The notes below the pieces were generated by a model, which made no database searches, was not told where the DNA came from, and saw nothing but the letters and a program-made list of their open reading frames with translations. The position numbers and the translations under genes were made by a program. From Williamsia muralis NBRC 105860 (GTDB taxonomy: Bacteria; Actinomycetota; Actinomycetes; Mycobacteriales; Mycobacteriaceae), in contig NZ_BDAP01000001.1 in the NCBI RefSeq assembly GCF_001598915.1, positions 310,001-374,000 on the forward strand: DNA of 64,000 nt, given 5' to 3'. Position 1 is the stretch's first letter. Each line of letters opens with the position of its first letter. Positions 17,748 through 26,365 of the stretch are shown here, in pieces.

Positions 17748-18332
17748 ATGACCGTAGACACCGACGCCGCAAACAAGGTCCTCGCCGGACTGCGCCCGTT
17801 CCCGGTTGCCATCACCACCATCGACGGGGGCTTCGCCAACGGCCTGATGTCGCTGTCGGCCGGATCTGCCAGCATCATCCCTGAGGCGCCACGCGCCACC
17901 GTGAGCCTCACCAAGTACAACCTGACTCACGACATGCTGCTGAGTTCAGGTGTTTTCGCGATGCACATGCTCAGCGCCGGCGACGACGAGGTCGACGCCT
18001 CGTTGGAGATCCTGATGACTCTCGGCGGCAGCTCCGGCCGCGACGGTGACAAGATCGGCAAACTGCGGACAAAGGAGGGTGTCACGGGTGCGCCGATCCT
18101 TCTCGATGCCCACAGCTACGTCGAATGCCGGGTGGTCGGATCCCTCGACGTCCAGGAGAGCACCATCTTCGTCGGTGACGTTGTCGCCTCCGAGGTGTTC
18201 AGCGAGGCTCAACGCATCAAGATCGGTGAGGCCTGGGGCAAACTGCCCGAGGACTGGATCGAGCAGTATGACGCCAACCACGTGCCGCAGTTGCAGAGCG
18301 CCAAGGACCACCGCTTCGGTCAGAAGGTCTGA
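17748..18332 (+). CDS. Flavin reductase-like (FMN-binding) protein
   Basis: 194 residues with the flavin reductase split-barrel fold: FPVAITTIDGGFANGLMSLS near the N-terminus, ATVSLTKYNLTHDMLL, FAMHMLSAGDD and SYVECRVVGSLDV. Such proteins supply reduced FMN/FAD to two-component monooxygenases or bind flavin themselves. The LLM-type oxidoreductase at 19539 is the only candidate flavin partner nearby. Start ATG at 17748 follows AAAGGA. Sits 31 bases after the thiolase, same direction. Confidence 0.85.
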   Translation: MTVDTDAANKVLAGLRPFPVAITTIDGGFANGLMSLSAGSASIIPEAPRATVSLTKYNLTHDMLLSSGVFAMHMLSAGDDEVDASLEILMTLGGSSGRDGDKIGKLRTKEGVTGAPILLDAHSYVECRVVGSLDVQESTIFVGDVVASEVFSEAQRIKIGEAWGKLPEDWIEQYDANHVPQLQSAKDHRFGQKV

Positions 18333-18340
18333 GGCCGCAT

Positions 18341-19528
18341 ATGACCGTCGACGCCGCCCTCGCAGTCGAAGGTCCACCGCTCGGCTCCTGGGAATTGCCC
18401 GAAGAACTGCGAATGCTCCGCGACACTGTTCGCCGGTTCATGGAGCGCGAGGTTCATCCGCTGGAGGCAACACTCCCGCACGACGCGGCCGGCCTTCCAC
18501 GGGACCAACTGATCCCGCTGCAGGACAAGGCCCGCCGTCTCGGCTTGTGGGCTCTGCAAACTCCCGAGGAGCACGGCGGTGCCGGACTCAGCGTGCTCGG
18601 TCAGGTGGTCGTTGCCGAAGAAGCTTCGAAGTGCCGGATGGGAGCCTTCTTTCCGGCGTTGGGGGCGTTCGGAGGCAACCCGCCGAATGTCATGTTCAAG
18701 GCGTCGGCGGAGCAGTTCGAGAAGTTTGCGCAACCGATCCTCGACGGTCGGATGACCAAGGCCTACACGGCCATCAGTGAGGCGACGGGTGGGTCGGATC
18801 CGGCCCGGGCCATCACCCTCAAGGCGGTTCGCGACGGAGACGTCTACGTTCTCAACGGCACCAAGATGTGGACATCGCACGCAGAGAACGCCGACTGGGG
18901 GGTGGTGTATGCGCGGACCGGGGAGGGTCGGGCCGGGATCTCCTGCTTCATTGTCGAAAAGGACACGCCTGGACTGTCGTTCAGCCGGATCGGCGTCATG
19001 GCGTCGTTCTCGCCGTACGAGCTGCATTTCGACAACGTGCGCCTGCCGTCGTCGAACCTGATCGGCGCCGAAGGCGGCGGGTTCAAACTGGCCAGCGACT
19101 TCCTGATCTACAGTCGGATCATCTACGCCGCCGGGCCGATCGGTATTGCGCAGGAAGCCCTGGACGCGGCGTGCTGCTGGGCCAAGGACCGAGAGGTCTT
19201 CGGCGGCAAACTCTCAGACAAACAAGGCATTGCCTGGATGTTGGTCGACGCCGAGGTAGAACTTCGGGCGGCCCGGCTGCTGATGTATCAGGCGGCCTGG
19301 AATGCCGACCTCGGCAAGGACGTCAAGGTCGATGCGTCGATCGCCAAGATGTACGGCACCGAGGTGGCCTACAAGGTCATCGACAAGTGCATTCAGGTCC
19401 ACGGTGCTCTCGGCCTTTCGGACGAATTACCCCTGGAGCGGTGGTTCCGCGATCTGCGCGTGAAGCGGCTCGGTGAAGGTGCCACCGAGGTGCAGCGCGT
19501 TGTGATCGCCCGCGAACTGTTCAAGTGA
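18341..19528 (+). CDS. Acyl-CoA dehydrogenase
   Basis: 395 residues, full-length acyl-CoA dehydrogenase. AYTAISEATGGSDPARAI near residue 145 replaces the usual TEPxAGSD; MWTSHAENADWGVV follows; the C-terminus has CIQVHGALGLSDELPLERW and RLGEGATEVQR. Only one dehydrogenase gene lies in this operon, so it is likely a homotetramer, unlike the paired genes elsewhere in the window. Eight bases separate it from the flavin reductase gene. Confidence 0.92.
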   Translation: MTVDAALAVEGPPLGSWELPEELRMLRDTVRRFMEREVHPLEATLPHDAAGLPRDQLIPLQDKARRLGLWALQTPEEHGGAGLSVLGQVVVAEEASKCRMGAFFPALGAFGGNPPNVMFKASAEQFEKFAQPILDGRMTKAYTAISEATGGSDPARAITLKAVRDGDVYVLNGTKMWTSHAENADWGVVYARTGEGRAGISCFIVEKDTPGLSFSRIGVMASFSPYELHFDNVRLPSSNLIGAEGGGFKLASDFLIYSRIIYAAGPIGIAQEALDAACCWAKDREVFGGKLSDKQGIAWMLVDAEVELRAARLLMYQAAWNADLGKDVKVDASIAKMYGTEVAYKVIDKCIQVHGALGLSDELPLERWFRDLRVKRLGEGATEVQRVVIARELFK

Positions 19529-19538
19529 AGGTGTGACG

Positions 19539-20483
19539 ATGGCTTTGAAGTTCAACCTGATGTTCCCGATGCGTGCGGTCAAGCACTACCGCGAGTGGAT
19601 CGGGGACGGCAGCCTCGGCGAGGTCGCAAAGTGTTGCGAAGACGCTGGATTCGACGGATTCTCGATGAGCGAGCACCCGTATCCGGATCGCGAGTGGCTC
19701 GCCAACGGTGGTCACCACGCGTTCGATCCGTTTGTGTCGCTGGCGATCGCGGCCGAGGCCACCAAGGACATCCGCTTGATCACCTACCTGATGGTCGTCG
19801 GCTACCGGAGTCCGTACCTCGGTGCCAAAGCTGTTGCCAGTCTCGACCTCTTGTCCGGCGGCCGGGTCACACTCGGGCTTGGTGCCGGTTACCTGGAATC
19901 GGAGTTCGAGGCGCTCCGCGCCGACTACAGAGGTCGCGGCAAACTCTTTGACGAGGGGATCGATGCGATGCGGGCGACCTGGCGAGGCGAGGAACACAGT
20001 GGCCCGGCGTTCGGCGTCACGGGGCACGTGGCGTTGCCGTTGCCACTGACCGTCGGTGGTCCTCCGATCTGGATCGGTGGGAACAGCAAGGCCGCTCGAC
20101 GTCGCGTGACCGAAAAGGCGGACGGCTGGATGCCCATTGCCCAGAAGGCTGAAATGGCGGCGATCACCAAAACCCCACCCCTGGAGGACATCGAGGCTCT
20201 CGGTGCTCAGATCACCGCGCAGAACAAGCTGCGCGCGGAGGCGGGCAAGTCCGACATCGACGTCTCGTTCGTACCGTTCGAGAGTGGAGCGCTGCGAAAG
20301 GGTGGTGCCGGCGATTTCGTCGCCGCGGTGGGACCCAAGCTGGATGCTTACGAAGATGCCGGGGTCACGTGGATCACCATCGAGCCGACCAGCCGCACGT
20401 TCGCAGACTTCAAGACAGACCTCGCCGTGATGAGCGCTGGACTCGTCAACCGGCAGGCCGCGCGTAGAAGGAATCACAGATGA
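19539..20483 (+). CDS. LLM-class flavin/F420-dependent oxidoreductase
   Basis: 314-residue TIM-barrel protein of the luciferase-like superfamily. Signatures: GFDGFSMSEHPYPDREWL, SLDLLSGGRVTLGLGAGYL and PPIWIGGNSKAARRRVTEKA. ATG at 19539 follows GAAGG; an in-frame GTG at 19533 lacks spacing. The cofactor (FMN or F420) cannot be fixed by eye; the GxGAGY and GGNSKAA patterns occur in F420-dependent mycobacterial members. It is clearly paralogous to the product at 30121. Start of the thioesterase gene overlaps its stop. Confidence 0.9.
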   Translation: MALKFNLMFPMRAVKHYREWIGDGSLGEVAKCCEDAGFDGFSMSEHPYPDREWLANGGHHAFDPFVSLAIAAEATKDIRLITYLMVVGYRSPYLGAKAVASLDLLSGGRVTLGLGAGYLESEFEALRADYRGRGKLFDEGIDAMRATWRGEEHSGPAFGVTGHVALPLPLTVGGPPIWIGGNSKAARRRVTEKADGWMPIAQKAEMAAITKTPPLEDIEALGAQITAQNKLRAEAGKSDIDVSFVPFESGALRKGGAGDFVAAVGPKLDAYEDAGVTWITIEPTSRTFADFKTDLAVMSAGLVNRQAARRRNHR

Positions 20484-21055
20484 CAGAGGCGCAGGCCTAC
20501 GACACCGACGTATTCGTCGACATGATCGAAGCGTTCCGCGAATTGCAGGCGACTCTCTGCCTGGTGGCGCCACCTCCCGGGGCGACGACAGAGCTGACGG
20601 CCGCCATCGCCGATGTGACGAACCGGCTCAAGGAATTCGAGGCACCAGAAGGAGCGCGTCCAGCACGTGACCTCGGGATGCGAGGTATCGCGCACCCCGT
20701 GTTGGTTCCTTATCAGTCGTACGACACCTCGGATAAGAAGTTGGTCGGAACGGTTCGTTTTAGTTATGCACACATGGGTGGGGGAGGAGCCGCCCACGGC
20801 GGAGTCATCACCATGTTGTTCGACGACCTCCTGGGAACTTTTGTCAGCCGAAGGGCCCAGCTCGGTTCCCGAACGGCCTACTTGAAGGTCGATTTCCGCA
20901 ACGTGACGCCCGTCCACTGTGACCTTCGGATAGACGCGTCGATAGACAGGATCGAAGGCCGCAAGACATTCGTGACCGGCACGATTCTGAATGGTGATGT
21001 CGTGTGCGCCACGGCAGAAGCCCTGTTCATACGCCTGCTGCCAGGTCAACCGTGA
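20480..21055 (+). CDS. Hot-dog fold thioesterase (PaaI-like)
   Basis: 191 residues. The hot-dog core appears in GGGGAAHGGVITMLFDDLLG near residue 105, followed by RTAYLKVDFRNVTPVH and a last strand with CATAEALFIRLLPG. HGG followed by an acidic residue on the central helix is the PaaI-type catalytic pattern. Likely hydrolyses an acyl-CoA intermediate or protects CoA pools in this operon. Start overlaps the LLM gene stop by ATGA; AAGGAA lies 9 bases upstream. Confidence 0.87.
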   Translation: MTEAQAYDTDVFVDMIEAFRELQATLCLVAPPPGATTELTAAIADVTNRLKEFEAPEGARPARDLGMRGIAHPVLVPYQSYDTSDKKLVGTVRFSYAHMGGGGAAHGGVITMLFDDLLGTFVSRRAQLGSRTAYLKVDFRNVTPVHCDLRIDASIDRIEGRKTFVTGTILNGDVVCATAEALFIRLLPGQP

Positions 21056-21094
21056 CCGCCGAGTCCAGCCGAAGGCATCAACCAAGGAGAGACG

Positions 21095-21841
21095 ATGACA
21101 TTTGAGAATGCCGGCGCATTGGTCACCGGAGCGGGATCCGGTCTGGGCCGGTCAATCGCGATCCGCCTGGCGAAAGATGGTGCGAAGGTGGTTGTTTCGG
21201 ACATCAGCGAAGAGGGCGGCGCAGCCACGGTTGACGCCATCGAGGCGGCGGGCGGTAAGGCTGCCTTCATCAAAGCGGACGTTTCCGACGCCGACAGCGT
21301 CGAGGCATTGATCGCGGGGTCGATCGACTACCTCGGCGGACTGGATCTGGCGGTGAACAACGCCGGTATCGCCCACACGCCGGGGGATCTGCACCAGCTG
21401 GCGATTGCGGAGTGGGACGCGGTGATGGGTGTCGACCTGCGCGGCACATTCCTGTGTATGCGGAGCGAATTGGCTCACATGGTCGAGGCGGGTCACGGCA
21501 AGATCGTGAACATGGCGTCGAACGCCGGCACCAAGAACGCGCCCGGCATGGCCGCCTACACGGCAGCGAAGCATGGTGTCGTCGGGCTGACGAAGAATGC
21601 CGCGCTGCAGTACGCGCGCCGCAACATTCAGGTCAACGCGGTCGGACCGGGCACGATCCTGACCGAAGGAATCATCGCTTTCGGCGCAGACCAGCAGGAG
21701 AAGTGGGCGGATCTGATCCCGGTCGGCCGCATGGGCAAGCCCGAAGAAGTCGCGGCAGCGGTCGCCTATCTGCTGTCGGACGAGGCGGGATTTGTCACCG
21801 GACACACCCTTCTGATCGACGGTGGCCTGATGTGGGATTGA
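21095..21841 (+). CDS. Short-chain dehydrogenase/reductase
   Basis: 248 residues, classical SDR. Cofactor motif TGAGSGLGRSIAI near residue 10, NNAGIAHTP near residue 88, and catalytic YTAAKHG (YxxxK) near residue 155. D at the end of beta-2 (VVSDISEEGG) suggests NAD(H) preference. ATG at 21095 has AAGGAGA upstream. Last gene of the 7239-21841 array; its stop lies only 5 bases from the stop of the convergent TetR gene. Could be a beta-hydroxyacyl-CoA or diol dehydrogenase. Confidence 0.93.
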   Translation: MTFENAGALVTGAGSGLGRSIAIRLAKDGAKVVVSDISEEGGAATVDAIEAAGGKAAFIKADVSDADSVEALIAGSIDYLGGLDLAVNNAGIAHTPGDLHQLAIAEWDAVMGVDLRGTFLCMRSELAHMVEAGHGKIVNMASNAGTKNAPGMAAYTAAKHGVVGLTKNAALQYARRNIQVNAVGPGTILTEGIIAFGADQQEKWADLIPVGRMGKPEEVAAAVAYLLSDEAGFVTGHTLLIDGGLMWD

Positions 21842-21846
21842 CGTCC

Positions 21847-22512
21847 CTACACGCCGCCGGCCGTGCCGAAACAACCGCCGGCCGTGCCCTTGTCCGCCTG
21901 CTCGATGGACGGTCGGGCGGCCTTGAAACCGTTGCGCACCAGAGCAAACGCTTCGTCGAGCAGTCGGTCCGGCCGCGCCTCGTCGGAGTCGGCCCATACC
22001 GTGAGAGCGGTCCAGCCGGCGCTGAACAGGCTCTGCGCCAACAACTTCGTGAACAGATCGTCGGCGCTGTGATGCGTCCGGTCCGTGATGAACCCGATGA
22101 CCACCGATTCCCAGGGATTGAACCGGGTCGATCCGAGAGGCCATCCGTTCGACGACTCCGCAATGATGGACACTTGGGTGCGCAACAGGTCTATCTCGGA
22201 ATCGAGATAGGTCAGCATCGCGGGAAGTTCTACGCAGAGGACGGCGATGGGATCCTCGGCTTCCGGCACCGTTCCCAGCTTCTCGGCCAGCGCGGTCACC
22301 TCGTCGGCGGACCGATCCCACAGGATGTCGGCCTTGGCGGCGAAGTACCGCAGGAGGGTGCTGCGTCCGATCCCGCATTCCTCGGCGATGTCAGCCATGG
22401 TGACCGAGTCGTAACCGCGATCGGCGAACAGCCGCAGCCCGACCGCTGCGATCGCGCTCTTGTCGGTGACGCGGGGCCGTCCACCCCGGTTCGTCTTCTG
22501 TAGATCGGTCAT
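21847..22512 (-). CDS. TetR-family transcriptional regulator
   Basis: 221 residues. N-terminal helix-turn-helix ADIAEECGIGRSTLLRYF near residues 40-58; the remaining all-helical part is a ligand-binding domain. Divergent from the aldehyde dehydrogenase at 22636, which it probably controls together with itself. The C-terminus ends in a repeat GTAGGCF/GTAGGV produced by two copies of CCGCCGGCCGTGCC at 21854-21867 and 21875-21888 (21-base period). Confidence 0.92.
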   Translation of the reverse strand: MTDLQKTNRGGRPRVTDKSAIAAVGLRLFADRGYDSVTMADIAEECGIGRSTLLRYFAAKADILWDRSADEVTALAEKLGTVPEAEDPIAVLCVELPAMLTYLDSEIDLLRTQVSIIAESSNGWPLGSTRFNPWESVVIGFITDRTHHSADDLFTKLLAQSLFSAGWTALTVWADSDEARPDRLLDEAFALVRNGFKAARPSIEQADKGTAGGCFGTAGGV

Positions 22513-22635
22513 CGGTCCTCCTTCCTGCGAACTCTACTACGCACAGGGGTTGTGGACCTGAGGCCCAAAAGATACCGTCTGTGACAGGGGACACAGGTCG
22601 CCCCGCACATGGATGTGCGGGATTGGAGGACACAA
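22513..22635. promoter_or_regulatory. TetR/aldehyde dehydrogenase divergent control region
   Basis: 123 bases. Contains CTGTG (22579-22583) and CACAG (22592-22596) as an inverted pair, and a perfect 9-base inverted repeat CCCGCACAT/ATGTGCGGG (22602-22610 and 22613-22621, 2-base spacer) ending four bases before the GGAGGA ribosome site of the aldehyde dehydrogenase. Either element could be the operator of the adjacent TetR protein; the second could also form a leader hairpin. Confidence 0.55.
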
Positions 22636-24132
22636 ATGTCAGCAGCACAACCGGTTTCCGTCACACACGAGGAGCGTTTTCTCCTCGATGGCACCCTGAG
22701 GCACTCCGAAAACGGAGCGACACTCGACGTCGTGAATCCGGCCACCGGCCAGAGCGTCGGCGTTGTCGCCGACGCCACCGGCGGGGACATGGACGCGACG
22801 ATCGCGGCAGCTCGCCGGGCCTTCGACACCACGTCGTGGGCAACGGATCTCGAGTTCCGCCAACGGTGCTTGCGCCAACTTCACGAGGCGATCAGTTCCG
22901 AAGTCGAGGACCTTCGACTGGAGCTGGTCACCGAGGTGGGTGCACCGCTCATGACCACGTATATGGCACAACTCGATTGGCCACTGTCCGACGGTCTCCT
23001 GTGGCCCGCGGAGGCAGTCGGAGACTTTCCCTGGCACCGGCGCATCGCCGACAGTTCACTGCTCGGTATGACCAACATGCGTTATGTCTTCAAAGAGCCC
23101 GTCGGCGTCGTGGCGGGCATCATCCCGTGGAACTTCCCTTTCGAGATCCTCATCAGCAAGCTCGGTCCCATCCTGGCGACCGGGAACACGGTGGTCATCA
23201 AGGCGGCGTCGGAGACACCGTGGAATGCCACCCGCGTCGGGCGGTTGATCGCGGAGAAGACCGACATCCCTGCCGGCGTCGTCAACATCATCACGACCGG
23301 CGACACCGCCGTCGCGCAGCAGCTGGTCACCGACCCTCGTGTCGACATGATCTCGTTCACCGGATCCACCAGGACCGGGCAGCTGATCACCGAGAAGTCC
23401 GCTCCGACGTTCAAGAAGCTGCTGCTCGAGCTGGGTGGCAAGAGCGCCGGAATCATTTTAGAAGACGCAGATCTCGCGTTGGCGCTGCCGTCGGCGATGT
23501 CGGCGTGCATGCATGCCGGTCAAGGGTGCGCGCTGCCGACTCGTCTGCTTGTTCATCGGTCCAAGTACGACGAGGCCGTCGCCACTTTGGAGCAGGTTTA
23601 TGCCGCACTCCCTTACGGCGATCCCGCTGATCCCGGTGTGTTCTGTGGTCCGGTGATCACCGAGAAGCAGCGGACCAACATTCTCGATCTGATCGCCCGC
23701 GGTCAGTCCGAGGGTGGGCGGTTGGTCGTCGGCGGCAAGATCCCCGAGGACCAGCCCAATGGCTACTTCGTGCAGCCGACGCTGTTCGCCGACGTGGACA
23801 ATTCGGCCACGATCTCCCAGACCGAGATCTTCGGCCCGGTCTTGTCGGTGACACCGTTCGACGACGACGCCGATGCCATCAGGATCGCCAACGACAGCGT
23901 CTACGGGTTGTCCGGCAACGTGTTCACGTCCTCGTCCGAGCGCGGGTTGACGATCGCCCGCGGGGTCCGCACCGGTTCCTTCATGATCAACGGCGGCATG
24001 TTCTACGGATCCGACTCGCCGTACGGCGGCTACAAACACAGCGGTGTCGGCAGGCAGGGTGGCATTGAAGGCCTCGAGACCTACCTTGAGACCAAGGCGG
24101 TCGCGACCACGCTCCCGCTCGACATCCCCTGA
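22636..24132 (+). CDS. Aldehyde dehydrogenase
   Basis: 498 residues. Catalytic C298 in HAGQGCALPTR, glutamate in LLLELGGKSAGII, cofactor segments IIPWNFPFEILISK and FTGSTRTGQ. ATG at 22636 is chosen over the in-frame ATG at 22609 because GGAGGA (22625-22630) fits the former. Followed 45 bases later by a mycofactocin-type SDR; an alcohol to aldehyde to acid sequence is plausible for this two-gene unit. The Q-G-C-A motif is common in terpenoid and alicyclic aldehyde dehydrogenases of actinobacteria, but the substrate is not determined. Confidence 0.94.
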   Translation: MSAAQPVSVTHEERFLLDGTLRHSENGATLDVVNPATGQSVGVVADATGGDMDATIAAARRAFDTTSWATDLEFRQRCLRQLHEAISSEVEDLRLELVTEVGAPLMTTYMAQLDWPLSDGLLWPAEAVGDFPWHRRIADSSLLGMTNMRYVFKEPVGVVAGIIPWNFPFEILISKLGPILATGNTVVIKAASETPWNATRVGRLIAEKTDIPAGVVNIITTGDTAVAQQLVTDPRVDMISFTGSTRTGQLITEKSAPTFKKLLLELGGKSAGIILEDADLALALPSAMSACMHAGQGCALPTRLLVHRSKYDEAVATLEQVYAALPYGDPADPGVFCGPVITEKQRTNILDLIARGQSEGGRLVVGGKIPEDQPNGYFVQPTLFADVDNSATISQTEIFGPVLSVTPFDDDADAIRIANDSVYGLSGNVFTSSSERGLTIARGVRTGSFMINGGMFYGSDSPYGGYKHSGVGRQGGIEGLETYLETKAVATTLPLDIP

Positions 24133-24177
24133 ACACCACACACATCATCATCGAGAACTGAACGAGGAGAACACATC

Positions 24178-25047
24178 ATGGCGGGAAGAGTCGAAGGCAA
24201 AGTTGCTTTCATCACCGGTGCGGCACGCGGCCAGGGCCGTAGTCACGCGGTGCGACTGGCCGAAGAAGGCGCCGACATCATCGCAGTCGACATCTGTGAG
24301 CAGATCGAGTCGAACCCCTATCCACTTGCCACCGAGGAAGATCTGGCCGAGACCGCCAAGTTGGTCGAGAAGCTGGACCGCAGGATCGTGACAGTCAAGG
24401 CCGATGTGCGCGACCGGTCACGGCTGAAATCTGCACTCGACGAAGGATTGGCCGCGCTCGGCCATCTCGACATCGTGGTCGCCAACGCCGGCATTCTGCC
24501 GATGGCGATGGGTGACCCGCACGCGTCCGACTTCGTCGATGCGGTGGACGTCGACCTCGTCGGTGTGATGAACGCGGTCGCGGTGTCGATGCCGCACCTG
24601 GGCAAGCACGCTTCCGTCGTGATCACCGGATCGACGGCGGCGATGCTGCCGGGTACAACGGATAATCCGGCGATGGGGCCCGGTTCTGCTGGATATGGTT
24701 GGGCCAAGAAGACATTGATGGGGTACTCCGAGCAGCTTGCGCTGCATTTGGCGCCGGAGTTCATCCGCGTCAACGTGATCCATCCCACAAACGTAAACAC
24801 CCATCTCCTGCACAACGACGGTCTTTACTCGATGTTCCGTCCGGACCTGGAGAACCCGACGCGTGAGGATGTCGAGCCCGCGTTCACGATGTTCCAGGCG
24901 ATGCCCATCCCATACGTGGAACCCGTGGACATCTCCAACGCAGTGCTCTTCTTCGCGTCGGACGAATCCCGCTACGTCACAGGGCAGCAACTGCGCGTCG
25001 ATGCCGGTTCGCTCCTGAAGATGCCGGGCGGCCCCACCAACATGTAG
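24178..25047 (+). CDS. Mycofactocin-coupled-type SDR oxidoreductase
   Basis: 289 residues. The glycine motif GAARGQGRSHAVRLAEEGAD matches the carveol-dehydrogenase/TIGR03971 family of SDRs that keep their NAD(H) bound and re-oxidise it through mycofactocin. An insertion after beta-2 (residues about 40-65) is also typical of the family. NAGILPM near residue 100 and the YGWAKK active site near residue 180 are present. ATG at 24178 follows GAGGAGA. Likely oxidises a secondary or terpenoid alcohol whose aldehyde or ketone feeds the neighbouring dehydrogenase. The mycofactocin genes themselves are not in the window. Confidence 0.9.
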   Translation: MAGRVEGKVAFITGAARGQGRSHAVRLAEEGADIIAVDICEQIESNPYPLATEEDLAETAKLVEKLDRRIVTVKADVRDRSRLKSALDEGLAALGHLDIVVANAGILPMAMGDPHASDFVDAVDVDLVGVMNAVAVSMPHLGKHASVVITGSTAAMLPGTTDNPAMGPGSAGYGWAKKTLMGYSEQLALHLAPEFIRVNVIHPTNVNTHLLHNDGLYSMFRPDLENPTREDVEPAFTMFQAMPIPYVEPVDISNAVLFFASDESRYVTGQQLRVDAGSLLKMPGGPTNM

Positions 25048-25062
25048 GTGGCCGCTCTATGC

Positions 25063-25095
25063 CCTGTGGTCACCCTGCAGAAGGGTGACCACAGG
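25063..25095 (+). terminator. Hairpin terminator after the SDR gene
   Basis: A perfect 14-base stem CCTGTGGTCACCCT / AGGGTGACCACAGG with a 5-base loop, 15 bases after the stop at 25047. The trailing sequence TGTTGATT is only weakly T-rich, as is usual in high-GC actinobacteria. Confidence 0.75.
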
Positions 25096-25354
25096 TGTTG
25101 ATTGGGTCAGCGCTTGCCGGCGTTCTGCGGCCGTCCGTTTCGAAGACAGCTTTGCTGGACTGCGCACCGGCACTCACTTCGGCGGTCCAGGCCCGGTTGA
25201 TCTCAGTCTCTCGGCCGAGCGCCTCTGCGATTGCGTCGTCGGACAGTCCGTCGTAGAGCGACCAGACCTGCTCCTGTGTGGCCGAATCGACCGCGGTGGA
25301 GGCTTCGGCGACGGCCAGTCCGCGGTCGTGCAACGCTGTCGGTTGCGCTTTCAT
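25070..25354 (-). pseudogene. Remnant of enoyl-CoA hydratase C-terminus
   Basis: A 94-codon frame whose residues about 8-70 match the last part of the crotonase at 49603: DRGLAVAEAS, then EQVWSLYDGLSDDAIAEALG and REINRAW-like (here ETEINRAW) correspond to QRGLAIAEAF, AEVWQLYDAISQDQIAHAVD and EAEINKAW. The N-terminal two thirds, including the oxyanion-hole glycines, are missing, and its tail overlaps the terminator. It is therefore a gene fragment, not a functional enzyme. Confidence 0.75.
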
Positions 25355-25446
25355 ATTCAGCCATGCGTGGGGTGACTCTCGATTCCGGACAGTTGGCGGC
25401 GCGCGGTGGGTGAAGAATCGTACGTCGTCGGCGGCTCGGGTAGCGG

Positions 25447-25725
25447 GTGTGCCCGCTCGGCCCGGTAGGCGTCGAGCATGAGTTTTCAGCGGTAGCGAAC
25501 TACGGGGAACCGCTGACCGGCAGGATCCTCGTCGACATCTCCAACACGTTCAACGCCGACGCCAGCGGACTGGCAACTGCCACAGGCACATCGGCGGCCC
25601 AGGAGATCGCGGTTGTCGCCCATGAGAGCGCACACGTCGTGAAGGCATTGAATACGATCTTCGGCCACGTCCTTGCTCAAGACAAGCCCTTGGACGCGTT
25701 CGGTGCCATCGACCGGGTAGATTGA
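25447..25725 (+). pseudogene. Remnant of NADPH-dependent F420 reductase-like gene
   Basis: The frame holds GEPLTGRILVDISNTFNADA and HVVKALNTIFGHVLA, motifs of the Rossmann-type F420H2:NADP oxidoreductase family (LxGKxLVDITNPxNAD ... VVKAFNTxFG). Both the N-terminal NADP-binding glycine motif and the C-terminal domain are missing; the frame ends abruptly after GAIDRVD. Judged to be debris of a once complete gene. Confidence 0.65.
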
Positions 25726-25758
25726 CCTTCGTTGAAAGGCTGAGCCCCGGCGTCGGCG

Positions 25759-26289
25759 CTAGTGCGGCTCAGGTCGGTGGAAGGTGGCCAGCTGTGCACC
25801 TGCGGCAACCAGCCCGAGACCGGCAGCCAATGCCGCAGCGTGATTTCCACTGACCTTGGTGTCGAGTCCGAGCGCCCGATCGACACTCCAACGACCGGGA
25901 CCGATGCCAGCCAGGGCGACAGCGCCGACGGCGAGGTTGGCGACGTACTCCCATCCTTCCGAGGTGATGAAGAAACCGTTCGGTACGTGCACTGAGCGGG
26001 CCGCGACGGCCATCGTCCCGACCACCGCCGCGGCAGCCAGCGGCGTTGCGGCGCCGGCGACTATCGCCGCGCCGGAACCGACTTCTACGAACGCACTGGT
26101 CTGGGCCTGAAGTTTGGGCCGGCGAAAGCCAATCGATCCGAACCAGCCGGCCGTGCCGTCGATGCTGCGGCCGTGCTTGACGCCATGAGCGATCATTGTG
26201 CCGCCGATTGCCGCGCGCAGTAGCAGCTGGACGCTGGAGTGGCCGGAATGGGTTGTTGCTGAATCGGGTTCGATTCGCACGCGGGTCAT
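25759..26289 (-). CDS. DoxX-family membrane protein
   Basis: 176 residues from the ATG at 26289, which has AAGGA upstream; an in-frame ATG at 26337 would extend it. Four hydrophobic segments: around LLLRAAIGGTMIAHGVKHG, AFVEVGSGAAIVAGAATPLA, VVGTMAVAARSV and YVANLAVGAVALAGIG. G-x(3)-AHG-x-KH and the W-FGSIGF segment are typical of DoxX/DUF6 proteins annotated as quinol oxidase subunit-like. Role is uncertain, possibly redox homeostasis at the membrane. Confidence 0.85.
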   Translation of the reverse strand: MTRVRIEPDSATTHSGHSSVQLLLRAAIGGTMIAHGVKHGRSIDGTAGWFGSIGFRRPKLQAQTSAFVEVGSGAAIVAGAATPLAAAAVVGTMAVAARSVHVPNGFFITSEGWEYVANLAVGAVALAGIGPGRWSVDRALGLDTKVSGNHAAALAAGLGLVAAGAQLATFHRPEPH

Positions 26290-26365
26290 ATGTGTAGTCC
26301 TTGGATCGGATGACGCGAGTGCGGGCTTGCGGCACACTCCTGCCGCAAACCCGATCCCCGGCTGC

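Noticed and set aside
21152-22378. 408-codon minus-strand frame across the SDR/TetR junction
   Set aside because: Overlaps both genes in the wrong frame and encodes low-complexity arginine-rich sequence.
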